Counted from the stretch's first letter, positions 8,948 through 18,144 are shown. The stretch is DNA of 64,000 nucleotides from Aldehydirespirator sp965203635 (GCA_965203635.1 OZ241903.1:1302001-1366000); one strand, 5' to 3'. Translations and numbers: made by a program. Notes: generated by a model from the letters alone, not told the origin.

Positions 8948-11593
8948 TTGACGCGACCGCCGCCTAGAGCCGGGAGTGACCCGGCAGGCATCCGAGAAGA
9001 GGCCGAGCGGTGGCTGGCCGCCGACCCCGATCCCGGGACGCGGGCCGAGCTGCAAGACCTGCTGGACGGCGACCCGGTCGAACTCGAACGCCGCTTCGCC
9101 GGACGGCTCGCCTTCGGCACGGCCGGCATCCGGGGTCCGCTGGGGGCCGGCCCGGCCCGCATGAACCGCGTCCTGGTGAGGATTGCGACCTGGGCCCTGG
9201 CCGAGCGGCTGCTACAGGACGGGCCGCCCGACGGAGCCGTGATCGTCGGGTACGACGCCCGCCACGGAAGCAAGGACTTCGCCGCCGACACGGCCCGGGT
9301 CCTGGCCGGGCGGGGTGTCGGCGTGAGGATGCTGCCGGGCGAGCTGCCCACGCCGGTGCTGGCCTTCGCGGTCAAGAACCTCGGCGCGCCGGCCGGGGTG
9401 ATGGTCACCGCCAGCCACAACCCGCGTTCTGACAACGGCTACAAGGTCTACTGGCGGGGCGGCCGCCTGCTGGCCGCACCGATCGACGAGGAGATCGGCC
9501 GGATCATCGACCGCGCCGCCCCGCCGGCGGAGTCCGACCTGGCCCCCAGCGACGATCCGCTCATCACCACGGCCGGCGACGAAGAGGTCGAGGCCTACCT
9601 GGAGGCGGTGATGGGTCTGCTGGCGCCCGGCGGGCCCCGCTCGGTGCGAATGGCCTACACACCGCTTCACGGCGTGGGAGCCGGCACGTTCCTTCGGGCC
9701 GTGTCCAAGGCGGGGTTCGACCCGCCGGCGGTCGTGGCCGATCAGGCCGAACCCGACCCCGAGTTCACCACCACGCCGTTCCCCAACCCCGAGGAGACCG
9801 GCGTCCTCGACCGGCTGCTGCGGCTGGCCTCCGACACGGGCGCCGACGTGGCCCTGGCCCACGATCCCGACGCCGACCGGCTGGGGGTGGCTGTGCCCGA
9901 CGGGGGGCGTTGGCGGCTGCTGACCGGCGACGAGACGGGCTGCCTGCTGGCCGAGCACCTGCTTCGCCGGTCCTCTCCCGGGAACGGCGCAGAGCGTCGA
10001 CGCCGGAGACTGGTCATCAACACGGTCGTGTCGTCGCGCCTGCTGCCCCGCATCGCGGCCGGCCACGGCGCGGACTGGGCCGAGACGCCCACCGGCTTCA
10101 AATGGATCATGCAGGCCCGCTCGCAACGGCCGGGCCACGAGTTGGTGCTGGGCTACGAGGACGCTCTCGGCTACGCGGTGGGCGACGCGGTCCGGGACAA
10201 GGACGGCATCGGCGCGGCACTGGCCATGGCCGAGCTCGTGGCCTGCCTCAAGGCCGAGGGACGAACCGTTCCCGATCTGCTCGACGAGCTCCACCTCCGC
10301 CATGGAGTGCACGCCACCGGGCAGCGCTCGGTTCGCTTCGAGGCGGCTCCCGGAGACCAGCCGCCGATGGCCCGCGCCATGGCTGCACTGCGCGCCAACC
10401 CGCCGACGGAGCTGGCCCGGGCCGCGGTGACCACGGTGCACGACCTGGCCGGCGGATCGGAGCACCTGCCGCCCGTGGACGTAGTCGTTCTCGAGCTCTA
10501 CGGCGCCGAGGCCAGGGTGATCGTCAGGCCGAGCGGCACCGAGCCGAAGATGAAGGTCTACGCCGAGGCCGTCGTCGACGTCGACGACGCCGGCAGCGGG
10601 CTGCATCCCGCCCGGGTCGAGGCCCGGACACGGATCACGGAGCTGCTGGACGCGGCCGTGCGGCATGTGGCCGATCCCGAGCGACACGGGCGCCATGGCG
10701 TCACCGCGGCAGCCGAGGCTCCGTCTACAGGCAAGACTGCGACCGTGATACGGGCAGCGGAGCCCTCCGGCGAGTCCCCAGCAGACGACCTGCCGCGGGC
10801 GGACGACCTGCAACCAGCGTACGACCTGCAGCGGGCGGACGACCTGCGGCTGGTGGTGGGCTGCACCGACCTCACCACCCTGGAGGGCGACGACACACCC
10901 GGGCGCATCCGGGCGCTGTGCTCCCAAGCCCTGCGCCCCGATCCGGCCGATCCCACCGTGGGGCCGGTGGCCGCGGTGTGTGTCTATCCCGCGCTGGCTC
11001 CGCTGGCCGCCGAGCTGCTGGCGGGCACGCCGGTGGCGGTGGCCAGCGTGGCCGGCGCCTTCCCGAGCGGCCTGTCGCCGCTGGAAGTGAAGGTGGCCGA
11101 GGTGCGGGCCGCAGTGGCCGCCGGAGCTACCGAGATCGACACCGTGCTGAACCGCTCCGCCTTCCTGTCGGGTCGCCCCGATGTGGCTGCGGCGGAGCTG
11201 CGGGCGCTGAAGGAGGCGGCTGGAGAGGCCCACTTCAAGGTGATCCTGGAGGTCTGCGAGCTCGGCTCGGCCGGCGCGATCGCCGAGGCGACCCGGCTGG
11301 CCATCGACGCCGGTGCCGACATGGTCAAGACCTCCACCGGCAAGGGCGCCTCGGGCGCGTCGCCCGAAGCTGTGCTGACAATGGCCCAGACCGTCGCCGA
11401 GCACCGCGCCGCCGGAGGCCGCCCGGTGGGCCTGAAGATCGCCGGGGGTGTGCGCACCGCCGACGAGGCCATCGGGTACCTCGACCTGGTGCGCTCCGTG
11501 CTGGGCGCCGAGTGGCTCACCCCCGAACGCCTCCGCTTCGGCGCCTCCAGCCTGCTGGGCAACGTGGTAGCCGCCCTAGCCGCCCAAACATGA
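8948..11593 (+). CDS. Phosphosugar mutase fused to deoxyribose-phosphate aldolase (DeoC)
   Basis: 881 residues in two enzymes. Residues 1-580 are an alpha-D-phosphohexomutase/phosphopentomutase: FGTAGIRGP, phosphoserine loop VTASHNP (S156), metal loop HDPDADRLG and the phosphate-binding RPSGTEPK. Residues about 636-881 are DeoC, with Schiff-base lysine K794 in MVKTSTGKG and the GLKIAGGVRT strand. The linker (about 612-635) has four near-repeats of a D-D-L unit encoded by about 18-bp repeats. The fused activities would convert deoxyribose-1-phosphate to the 5-phosphate and cleave it to glyceraldehyde-3-phosphate and acetaldehyde. Mutase specificity (pentose or hexose) is inferred from the fusion. 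TTG at 8948 directly after the gntR stop is the only start upstream of the mutase fold. Confidence 0.88.
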   Translation: MTRPPPRAGSDPAGIREEAERWLAADPDPGTRAELQDLLDGDPVELERRFAGRLAFGTAGIRGPLGAGPARMNRVLVRIATWALAERLLQDGPPDGAVIVGYDARHGSKDFAADTARVLAGRGVGVRMLPGELPTPVLAFAVKNLGAPAGVMVTASHNPRSDNGYKVYWRGGRLLAAPIDEEIGRIIDRAAPPAESDLAPSDDPLITTAGDEEVEAYLEAVMGLLAPGGPRSVRMAYTPLHGVGAGTFLRAVSKAGFDPPAVVADQAEPDPEFTTTPFPNPEETGVLDRLLRLASDTGADVALAHDPDADRLGVAVPDGGRWRLLTGDETGCLLAEHLLRRSSPGNGAERRRRRLVINTVVSSRLLPRIAAGHGADWAETPTGFKWIMQARSQRPGHELVLGYEDALGYAVGDAVRDKDGIGAALAMAELVACLKAEGRTVPDLLDELHLRHGVHATGQRSVRFEAAPGDQPPMARAMAALRANPPTELARAAVTTVHDLAGGSEHLPPVDVVVLELYGAEARVIVRPSGTEPKMKVYAEAVVDVDDAGSGLHPARVEARTRITELLDAAVRHVADPERHGRHGVTAAAEAPSTGKTATVIRAAEPSGESPADDLPRADDLQPAYDLQRADDLRLVVGCTDLTTLEGDDTPGRIRALCSQALRPDPADPTVGPVAAVCVYPALAPLAAELLAGTPVAVASVAGAFPSGLSPLEVKVAEVRAAVAAGATEIDTVLNRSAFLSGRPDVAAAELRALKEAAGEAHFKVILEVCELGSAGAIAEATRLAIDAGADMVKTSTGKGASGASPEAVLTMAQTVAEHRAAGGRPVGLKIAGGVRTADEAIGYLDLVRSVLGAEWLTPERLRFGASSLLGNVVAALAAQT

Positions 11594-11632
11594 CCCCGCG
11601 AACGTCAGGCAGAGCACGTCTAGTCGGCAGAG

Positions 11633-11899
11633 TCAGCCGAACAGGTCCGCGTGTGTTCCGGTGCACACCAGGACCAACGTCTCGCCCCGGTACGACCAAA
11701 CCAGCAGCCAATCCGGCTCGATGTGGCACTCCCAATGCGAAGACCAACGTCCCGACAGTTGGTGGGGCCTGTGGCGGGACGGGAGATCCTCGCCCAACAG
11801 CAGCGTGTCGACGATGGCCCAGAGCTTGTCAAGGTTCTTGCCGCGCCGCTTCGCTCGCTTGACGTCCCTCGTGAACTGGGTCGTCGACAGGAGGCGCAT
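11633..11899 (-). CDS. YafQ/RelE-family mRNA interferase toxin
   Basis: 88 residues, small basic protein with the RelE-superfamily pattern. The N-terminal TTQFTRDVKRAKRRGK is followed by HQLSGRWSSHWECHIEPDWLLVW (read in two parts) and a C-terminal RYGET-like strand, ending with THADLFG. YafQ toxins cleave ribosome-bound mRNA and use a C-terminal His near HADLF for catalysis. Located 3 bp downstream of the DinJ-like antitoxin, the usual antitoxin-first order. Identification is strong because of the pair. Confidence 0.87.
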   Translation of the reverse strand: MRLLSTTQFTRDVKRAKRRGKNLDKLWAIVDTLLLGEDLPSRHRPHQLSGRWSSHWECHIEPDWLLVWSYRGETLVLVCTGTHADLFG

Positions 11900-11902
11900 G
11901 TC

Positions 11903-12160
11903 TCACGACAACCGCGCCCGGAGATCATCGAGGTCGGAGTACTCGATCAGGCCCTCGCCCGACTCGGCCTGCAGCAGCGCTTCGGCCGTAGCGGCGTTGG
12001 GGATCTTGACCTCGAAAGGCAGTCCGCGATGCATCGTCACCTGCCGATAGAAGAGAGTGATCGCCTCCGTGGCCGACAGCCCCAACTCGCGAAGGACATT
12101 CTCTGCTTGCTGCTTGAGCTCCGGCTCGACCCTTGCTCGGATCGTCTCTGTCTTTGCCAT
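11903..12160 (-). CDS. RelB/DinJ-family antitoxin
   Basis: 85 residues. N-terminal ribbon-helix-helix typical of DinJ/RelB: TIRARVEPELKQQAENVL, then ELGLSATEAITLFYRQV; the acidic C-terminal tail wraps the toxin. The start at 12160 (MAKTETIR) is preferred over an upstream in-frame codon because GGAGGT sits 8 nt before it. It binds its own promoter with the toxin, giving conditional autoregulation (family knowledge). Confidence 0.9.
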   Translation of the reverse strand: MAKTETIRARVEPELKQQAENVLRELGLSATEAITLFYRQVTMHRGLPFEVKIPNAATAEALLQAESGEGLIEYSDLDDLRARLS

Positions 12161-12208
12161 CGTGACACCTCCGGACGACACCCTATCTGTTCCCCAATTG
12201 AGCCACAA

Positions 12209-12499
12209 ACTCCTTTGTTGTACCCGTCGATGCAGGCGGTGATCCGCTTTCGTGGCACGATCCGGCGACGGTATCTTGAACTTCTGTCAGTGCCTGGTGA
12301 TATCGTGATGTTCAACTCCCCCAGGGTGAGTAACCCTGGGCCGACGGCCCCGGCTCCGGTCGGGGCTGTCTCGCGCTTGTGTGCCGTGGCTGGCCATGAG
12401 CATCCACCGCGCCGTAGGAGCGCCAAGTCTTTGGCACACGCCTCGACGTTGTGAGCAGAAGACGCCGGATGCGGCATAATTCGGCGCGGGGAGATACGA
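12209..12499 (+). promoter_or_regulatory. Intergenic region with hairpin and candidate pot promoter
   Basis: No gene is seen in these 291 bp. CCCAGGGT at 12320-12327 and ACCCTGGG at 12333-12340 form an 8-bp hairpin with a 5-nt loop and no T-run. Before potA there is a TTGTGA (12449-12454) and CATAAT (12475-12480) pair, but the 20-bp spacing is long, so the promoter call is weak. Confidence 0.3.
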
Positions 12500-13567
12500 G
12501 TGACTGAACCGGTAGCGGCCGTAGAGATCGAAGGCGTCACCAAGCGCTTCGACGATGTCGTCGCGGTCGACAACGTGGACCTGGCCATCGACGACGGCGA
12601 GTTCTTCGCGCTGCTCGGCCCCTCGGGCTGCGGCAAGACCACCACCCTGCGCATGATCGCGGGGCTCGACCTGCCGACCGAGGGCAGCCTCCGAATCTTC
12701 GGCGAGGAGGTCGGCATGGCGCCGCCGGACCGCCGGCCGGTCAACACCGTGTTCCAGGCCTACGCCCTGTTCCCCCACATGACGGTCCGCCAGAACATCG
12801 AGTTCGGACTGCGGATGCGGCGGGTGAAGGACCCCGATCTCAGCCAGCGCGTGGCCGAGGCCATCGGGATGGTGCGGCTGGCAGGAATGGAGGAGCGCAG
12901 GCCCGATCAGCTGTCCGGCGGCCAGCAGCAGCGGGTGGCGCTGGCCCGGGCCCTCGTCAACCAGCCCAAGGTGCTGCTGCTGGACGAGCCGCTGGGGGCG
13001 CTGGACCTCAAGCTGCGTCAGGAGATGCAGCAGGAGCTCAAGGCCCTGCAGCGAGAGGTGGGCATCACCTTCGTGTTCGTCACCCACGACCAGGAGGAGG
13101 CCCTCGCCATGAGCGAGCGGATAGGGGTGATGTCGGAGGGCCGCCTGCTGCAGGTCGGGAGCCCCCGGGAGATCTACGAACGGCCGTCCAGCCGCTTCGT
13201 GGCCGACTTCATCGGCCGGACCAACCTCATCGAGGCGACGGTGGAGTCATCGGGCACGGTGCGCCTCGCCAACGGCGTGGTCATCGAGGCCGAGACGGCG
13301 GCGCCGACCGGCTCTGATGTGGCCGTCAGCCTCCGGCCCGAGCGCATCCGCGTGCAATCGCGGGGCACCGGGGTCGCGGCGGGCGCCAGCCTCGACGGCG
13401 AGGTGGGCGACGTCACCTACCTCGGCCACGCGGTGGTGTATGCGGTGACGGCCGGCCCGACGCTGGTCGAGGTGCGCAACGAGGGCGAAGTGGGCGAACC
13501 CTTCGCGGTCGGTGACGAGGTGACCGTCAGCTGGGACCACGGCGCGGCCGCCGTGATCGCGGAATAG
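12500..13567 (+). CDS. potA: Spermidine/putrescine ABC transporter ATPase
   Basis: 355 residues. ABC ATPase with Walker A GPSGCGKTT, Q-loop at VFQAYALFPHMTV, signature LSGGQQQRVALARAL, Walker B VLLLDEPLGALD and H-loop VTHDQEEALAM, followed by a C-terminal TOBE regulatory domain (about 280-350). Energises uptake of polyamines or a similar cationic solute at the membrane. Starts with GTG at 12500. The first gene of the order ATPase-permease-permease-binding protein, which is the classical potABCD order. Confidence 0.93.
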   Translation: MTEPVAAVEIEGVTKRFDDVVAVDNVDLAIDDGEFFALLGPSGCGKTTTLRMIAGLDLPTEGSLRIFGEEVGMAPPDRRPVNTVFQAYALFPHMTVRQNIEFGLRMRRVKDPDLSQRVAEAIGMVRLAGMEERRPDQLSGGQQQRVALARALVNQPKVLLLDEPLGALDLKLRQEMQQELKALQREVGITFVFVTHDQEEALAMSERIGVMSEGRLLQVGSPREIYERPSSRFVADFIGRTNLIEATVESSGTVRLANGVVIEAETAAPTGSDVAVSLRPERIRVQSRGTGVAAGASLDGEVGDVTYLGHAVVYAVTAGPTLVEVRNEGEVGEPFAVGDEVTVSWDHGAAAVIAE

Positions 13568-13573
13568 TCGAGA

Positions 13574-14548
13574 ATGCCGACCGGCGGCCGATCCTCCTCG
13601 GTGAGTGCTCCAGCCTCGGGAGAGGCGGCGGCCGCGCAGGCGCGCCGCCGGCAGGGGATGTTCCTCGCCTCGCCCGGAGCCCTGTACCTGCTGATCTTCT
13701 TCGTGATCCCGCTCGGCCTGATCTCGGTCTACTCCTTCGCCACCCGCACCTCCACCGGCCGGACATCGCTGAGCGGCTGGAATGTCGAGTCCTACGAGGC
13801 CATAGGCGACGAGATCATCCTGGGCATCATCGGGCGGTCGGCGTGGCTGGCCACGCTCACCACTGTGCTGTGCGTGGCGGTGGGGTATCCCTTCGCGTAC
13901 TACATAGCGACCCGGCCACGGCACGTGCGAGCCGTGCTGCTGGTGCTGGTGATGATCCCGTTCTGGACCAACGCGCTGGTGAGGGTCTTCGCCATCCGCT
14001 TCCTGCTGGGGTCGAACGGGCCCGCGTCCGCGCTCAGCGAGAGCCTGGGCTTCGGGACGTTCCGGATCCTGTTCACACCCACCGCAGTGACCATCGGGAT
14101 GGTCTACAGCTTCCTCACGTTCATGGTGCTGCCCCTCTACGTGGCCCTGGAGCGCATGGACTGGAGCCTCACCGAGGCGGCCCGGGATCTGTACGCCAGC
14201 GGCGCGAAGGCGTTCTGGAAGGTGACGCTGCCCCTCACCAGGTCGGGGATCGTGGCCGGATGCGTGCTGGTGTTCGTTCCCAGCTTCGGCTCCTATGTGG
14301 TCCCCGACATCCTGGGCGGGGCCAAGACCCTGCTGATCGGCTCGTACATCGCCCGCCAGTTCCGCGACGCCCGCAACTGGCCGCTCGGGGCGGCGCTCAG
14401 CGTCCTGCTGATCGTTGCCATGCTGGTGGCCGTCGCCCTGAACCAGAGATCGGGCAGCGGCGCCGAGGACTCCGACCGTCCGCGCGCTCGAAGGCGGGAG
14501 GGCGCCGCTGACGAGGCCGAGCCCGCCGCGGCGGCGGTGGCGTCGTGA
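13574..14548 (+). CDS. potB: Polyamine-type ABC transporter permease (PotB)
   Basis: 324 residues with six hydrophobic helices. The EAA coupling motif is at EAARDLYASGAKAFWKVTLP, which docks on PotA. The N-terminal helix is ALYLLIFFVIPLGLISVYSF. There is a 6-bp gap from potA and a 4-bp GTGA overlap with potC. A hydrophilic Ala/Glu/Arg-rich tail of about 30 residues follows the last helix. Confidence 0.92.
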   Translation: MPTGGRSSSVSAPASGEAAAAQARRRQGMFLASPGALYLLIFFVIPLGLISVYSFATRTSTGRTSLSGWNVESYEAIGDEIILGIIGRSAWLATLTTVLCVAVGYPFAYYIATRPRHVRAVLLVLVMIPFWTNALVRVFAIRFLLGSNGPASALSESLGFGTFRILFTPTAVTIGMVYSFLTFMVLPLYVALERMDWSLTEAARDLYASGAKAFWKVTLPLTRSGIVAGCVLVFVPSFGSYVVPDILGGAKTLLIGSYIARQFRDARNWPLGAALSVLLIVAMLVAVALNQRSGSGAEDSDRPRARRREGAADEAEPAAAAVAS

Positions 14549-15399
14549 GCGGCCTCGTCGAGACCGGTCTCGGGCGGCGCACCCGCCGCTGGCTGGCCGG
14601 TTGGGCCTGGATGGTCTTCGCCTTCCTGTACGTGCCCATCGTCGTGCTGGTGGTCTTCTCGTTCAATGCGTCCTCGCGGGTGAACATCTGGGGAGGCTTC
14701 TCCTTCCAGTGGTACGGAGAGGCGCTGCGCAACGACGTGATCACCTCGGCCATACGGGTGTCGCTCATCGTGGCCCTGGTGTCCACCGTCGTGTCGGTGG
14801 TGCTGGGCACCGCGGTGGCCCTCGCCCTCGACCGCTACCGGTTCCGGGGCCGCCGCGCCCTCGACGGCACCGTGTACCTGCCCATCGTGATCCCCGACAT
14901 CACCATGGCGGTGATGCTGCTGGTGTTCTTCGCGGAGGCGTTCAAGTTCATCGACTCCTTCGGGCCGAGGTTCACGCTCGGCATCTCGACCGTCGCCCTG
15001 TCGCACATCGCGTTCAACATCTCGTTCGTGTGCGTGGTGGTGCGGGCCAGGCTCGACCAGTTCGACCGGACGCTGGAGGAGGCCGCCCGCGACCTGTACG
15101 CCACGGGGTGGCAGACGTTCAGGAGGGTCACCCTGCCGCTGATCATGCCCGGCATCGCGGCCGGTGGGCTGCTGGCGCTGACCCTGTCGCTCGACGATGT
15201 CGTGATCTCGGCCTTCGTGTCCGGTCCGGGCTCGACCACCCTTCCGGTGTACGTGTTCAGCAGCATCCGCCGGGGCGTCACGCCCGAGCTGAACGCCATC
15301 TCCACGCTTATGCTCACTGCGTCGATCGCGCTGGTGCTGGGCTCGCTCGCGCTGCAGCGACGCAGAGCCAGCGCATCGCAACAAGCCCAGATTCTATAG
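14545..15399 (+). CDS. potC: Polyamine-type ABC transporter permease (PotC)
   Basis: 284 residues, six helices, EAA motif EEAARDLYATGWQTFRRVTLP (one residue longer than the usual window). Starts with GTG at 14545 inside the potB stop (GTGA). Pairs with PotB as the heterodimeric channel. Both permeases show the membrane-spanning pattern of the BPD_transp_1 family. Confidence 0.92.
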   Translation: MSGLVETGLGRRTRRWLAGWAWMVFAFLYVPIVVLVVFSFNASSRVNIWGGFSFQWYGEALRNDVITSAIRVSLIVALVSTVVSVVLGTAVALALDRYRFRGRRALDGTVYLPIVIPDITMAVMLLVFFAEAFKFIDSFGPRFTLGISTVALSHIAFNISFVCVVVRARLDQFDRTLEEAARDLYATGWQTFRRVTLPLIMPGIAAGGLLALTLSLDDVVISAFVSGPGSTTLPVYVFSSIRRGVTPELNAISTLMLTASIALVLGSLALQRRRASASQQAQIL

Positions 15400-15450
15400 T
15401 ACCTATCAAATGCTAGGCTCCATGACGGAGTTCTCGAGGGGGAGGAACCC

Positions 15451-16608
15451 ATGACTAGAGCAAGAAGCGCCACCCCAAGGTGGCAGCCACGCAGAAGCCG
15501 CCTCATCCTGATGGCGGCGATCGTCGGCGTCGCCGGACTGCTGGCCGCGGCCTGCAGCGGAGGTGACGACGAAGCCGCCTCAGCCGCCGACTGCGAAGCC
15601 GGCCAGACCGACGGCGACCTGGCCTTCTACAACTGGGCCGAGTACATCGACGACGAGCTGCTCGCCGCGTTCGAGGCCGAGACCGGCATCAACGTCGAGT
15701 ACACGACCTACGAGTCCAACGAGGAGATGCTGAGCAAGGTCGAGTCCGAAGCGGCCATCTACGACCTCATCGTGCCATCGGACTACATGGTCGACACCAT
15801 GCGCCGTGAAGGGCTGCTGCTGGAGTTGAACTTCGACGCCATGCCCAACGCGGCCAACATCGGCCCCGAGTTCGCCAACCCGCCGTTCGACCCCGAGCAC
15901 AAGTACAGCGTCGCCTACCAGTGGGGCACCACCGGCATCGGCATGTCCTACGAGGTGCTCGACCTGATCGGCGGCGAGTCCACCTGGGCGGTGATCTTCG
16001 ATCCCGCCACCGCGGCGCTGGTTCCCGGCAGCATCTCGATGCTCGACGACGCTCCCGAGACCGTGGCGGCCGCGCTCAAGTACCTCGGCTACAGCATCGA
16101 GGACGTGATCAACAACCAGAACGAGGACGCCGTGCGCGAGGCCGGCGACCTGCTGAAGGCCACCAACGACCGGCTGCTCAAGTACGACTCGGTCACCTTC
16201 GGCGACGACCTGGTCAACGGCGAGGTGGACGTGGCCCACGGCTGGAGCGGCGGGTTCTTCCTGTCGTTCTTCGAGGCCGACGCCTACGAGGACTACGTCT
16301 ACACCATCCCCGCCGAGGGCGGGGTCCGCTGGGTGGACAACATGTCCATCCCCCACAACGCCGACAACATCTGCTCGGCGCACGCCATGATCAACTTCCT
16401 GACCGACGCAGAGAACGGCGCCACGCTGACCAACTGGACCTACTACGGCAGCCCGAACGCGGCGTCCACGCCCTACATCCTGGATGAGATCCTGGAGGAT
16501 CCGGGCATCTACCCGCCGCCGGAAGTCAACGAGCGGCTCGAGTTGATCCCGCATGCGGGCGACATGGCCCTGCTGATCCAGGACATGCACACCCAAGCCA
16601 AGAGCTAG
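15451..16608 (+). CDS. potD: Spermidine/putrescine-binding lipoprotein (PotD)
   Basis: 385 residues. Type II signal peptide with lipobox LAAAC (lipidated C35), then a periplasmic-binding fold. The PotD/PotF signature FYNWAEYIDDELLAAFEAE near the N-terminus and acidic/aromatic ligand residues in SDYMVDTM and HGWSGGFF fit a polyamine ligand, but related proteins bind other amines. GGGGGAGG precedes the ATG. The 51-bp gap from potC contains TATCAAATGCTAGG, possibly an internal promoter that raises binding-protein expression (inference). Confidence 0.92.
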   Translation: MTRARSATPRWQPRRSRLILMAAIVGVAGLLAAACSGGDDEAASAADCEAGQTDGDLAFYNWAEYIDDELLAAFEAETGINVEYTTYESNEEMLSKVESEAAIYDLIVPSDYMVDTMRREGLLLELNFDAMPNAANIGPEFANPPFDPEHKYSVAYQWGTTGIGMSYEVLDLIGGESTWAVIFDPATAALVPGSISMLDDAPETVAAALKYLGYSIEDVINNQNEDAVREAGDLLKATNDRLLKYDSVTFGDDLVNGEVDVAHGWSGGFFLSFFEADAYEDYVYTIPAEGGVRWVDNMSIPHNADNICSAHAMINFLTDAENGATLTNWTYYGSPNAASTPYILDEILEDPGIYPPPEVNERLELIPHAGDMALLIQDMHTQAKS

Positions 16609-16698
16609 CCCCCAAGCTCGATCCGGCCGGGGCGTCCTAGTCGGGGCGCCCCGGCCGGTCGCGCTCCTAGTCCGGACTTCGATGAAGGCCACGGTACG

Positions 16699-16791
16699 CG
16701 TGCATTGTGCTGCCAGTTCGGGGCGACCTTGGGCCACAGCCCGCAATTGGCAGCGTTGTGCACGGCATGCGTGCATTGTGCTGCCAGTTCG
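16699..16791. repeat. 49-bp palindromic element plus half copy, left of echA
   Basis: 16743-16791 is a near-palindrome: AATTGGCAGC at 16745, TGCACG, a GCATG loop, then CGTGCA and GCTGCCAGTT ending at about 16789. A half copy (GTGCATTGTGCTGCCAGTT) is at 16700-16718. The full element is almost identical to the reverse complement of 17614-17662, on the other side of the enoyl-CoA hydratase gene, and related to 34123-34170. Confidence 0.85.
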
Positions 16792-16814
16792 GTCGGAGTG
16801 CGATACTGCAGCCC

Positions 16815-17588
16815 ATGCCAGCGGCTACCTACGAGCGCGACGGCCACGTCGCCACCATCACCTACAACCGTCCCGAGGCCCTCAACGCGGTCAACGGCGA
16901 CATGCGCCGGGCCCTGGACGAGGCGTGGGTGGAGTTCCGGGAAGACACCGAGGCCTGGGTTGGGATCGTCACCGGAGCGGGGCGGGCCTTCTGCGCTGGC
17001 GCCGACCTCAAGGACTCCGAGGGTTCGACGGGGGACTGGCCGGGGTCGTTCTGGGAGTGGCCCACCATCACCACGTTCGAGTCGGGCATGGAGATCTGGA
17101 AGCCGACGATCGCCGCGGTCAACGGAACGTGCATCGGCTACGGCCTCACCGCAGTGCTGGCCTGCGACTTCGTGCTGGCCAGCGACCGGGCCACGTTCGC
17201 CTACCCGGAGGTCCGTATCGGCGTGCCCACCATCGTGGGCGCGCTACGCCTACCCGATCGGGTGGCCTGGCCCGACGCTCTGGAGTTGCTGCTGACCGGC
17301 GAGACCATCGACGCGGAGCGGGCCAGAGAGACCGGCCTGGCGTGGAGGGTCATACCCCACGACGATCTCATGGCCGAGGCCCGCAGCCTGGCCGACCGGT
17401 TGTGCACCGGCGCACCTCTGGCGGTGAGAGCCACCAACGAGATGGCCCGCAGGGGCCGCACGATGCCTTGGACCGAGGCGGTGCGGATGGGCGAAACCAT
17501 GCGCCGGGTGGCGTCCGACACCGCCGACGCGGCCGAGGGCATGGCCGCCTGGAAGGAAGGCCGTCCCCCGAACTGGCAAGCCCGCTGA
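16815..17588 (+). CDS. Enoyl-CoA hydratase/isomerase family protein
   Basis: 257 residues, crotonase fold. Family signatures: YNRPEALNAVN, the first oxyanion-hole strand AFCAGADLKD, the second oxyanion-hole region NGTCIGYGLTAVLACDF and the helical trimerisation tail. The usual glutamate pair is only partly matched (YPEVRIGVP), so hydratase, isomerase or another crotonase reaction is possible. Start ATG at 16815. It is a single-gene unit bracketed by inverted copies of the 49-bp palindromic element, which may mark mobilisation or supply terminators. Confidence 0.87.
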   Translation: MPAATYERDGHVATITYNRPEALNAVNGDMRRALDEAWVEFREDTEAWVGIVTGAGRAFCAGADLKDSEGSTGDWPGSFWEWPTITTFESGMEIWKPTIAAVNGTCIGYGLTAVLACDFVLASDRATFAYPEVRIGVPTIVGALRLPDRVAWPDALELLLTGETIDAERARETGLAWRVIPHDDLMAEARSLADRLCTGAPLAVRATNEMARRGRTMPWTEAVRMGETMRRVASDTADAAEGMAAWKEGRPPNWQAR

Positions 17589-17613
17589 ACGGATCGGCAG
17601 TAAGAAGTCGCCC

Positions 17614-17662
17614 CGAACTGGCAGCACAAAGCACGCATACCGTGCACAACGCTGCCAATTCG
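17614..17662. repeat. 49-bp palindromic element, right of echA (inverted)
   Basis: Arms AACTGGCAGCACAAAGCACG (17616-17635) and CGTGCACAACGCTGCCAATT (17641-17660) around a short loop. The reverse complement matches 16743-16791 at all but about three positions. Lies 26 bp after the echA stop and 40 bp before osmC. Confidence 0.85.
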
Positions 17663-17700
17663 TCGGTCGGGCGTTTGGGCCGGTCCCTTAGCCTGACGCC

Positions 17701-18144
17701 ATGACCACCATCACTGCGGATGTCAAGATCGAGCCCGGCACCGAGTTCTCGGTGGAACTCAGATCGGGTTCGCACCTGTGGCACGCCGACGAGCCCGCCG
17801 ACGTGGGCGGGGCCGACACCGGCCCCAATCCCTACGAGCTGCTGCTGTCGTCGGTGGCGGCCTGCACATGCATCACCGTGTCGATGTACTGCCGGCGCAA
17901 GGGCTGGAACCTGCACTCGGTCTCGGCCAGCTACACCCACGACCGGGTCCACGCCAACGACTGCGACGACTGCGAGTCGGAAGCGTCGGGCTACATCGAC
18001 CGGGTCCGCAGCCAGATCTTCATCGAGGGCGACTTCGACGAGGACCAGCGCTCCCGCCTGGCCGACATCGCCCGCCGCTGCCCGGTGCACAAGACCCTCG
18101 AACGGGGCATCACCTTCACCACCGAAGCCGTCTTCGCCGGCTAG
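17701..18144 (+). CDS. OsmC-family peroxide-type reductase
   Basis: 147 residues, OsmC/Ohr fold. The two reactive cysteines of the family appear in AACTCITVSMYCRRKG (N-terminal part of the central helix) and in IARRCPVHKTLERG. The substrate-binding GANPYELLL motif appears as GPNPYELLLSSVAAC. Such proteins reduce organic hydroperoxides with thiols, or act as redox proteins of unknown substrate. The insert NDCDDCESEASGYIDRV is Cys-rich and unusual. Ends 49 bp before the GCS2-type gene, so thiol chemistry may link the two. Confidence 0.85.
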   Translation: MTTITADVKIEPGTEFSVELRSGSHLWHADEPADVGGADTGPNPYELLLSSVAACTCITVSMYCRRKGWNLHSVSASYTHDRVHANDCDDCESEASGYIDRVRSQIFIEGDFDEDQRSRLADIARRCPVHKTLERGITFTTEAVFAG

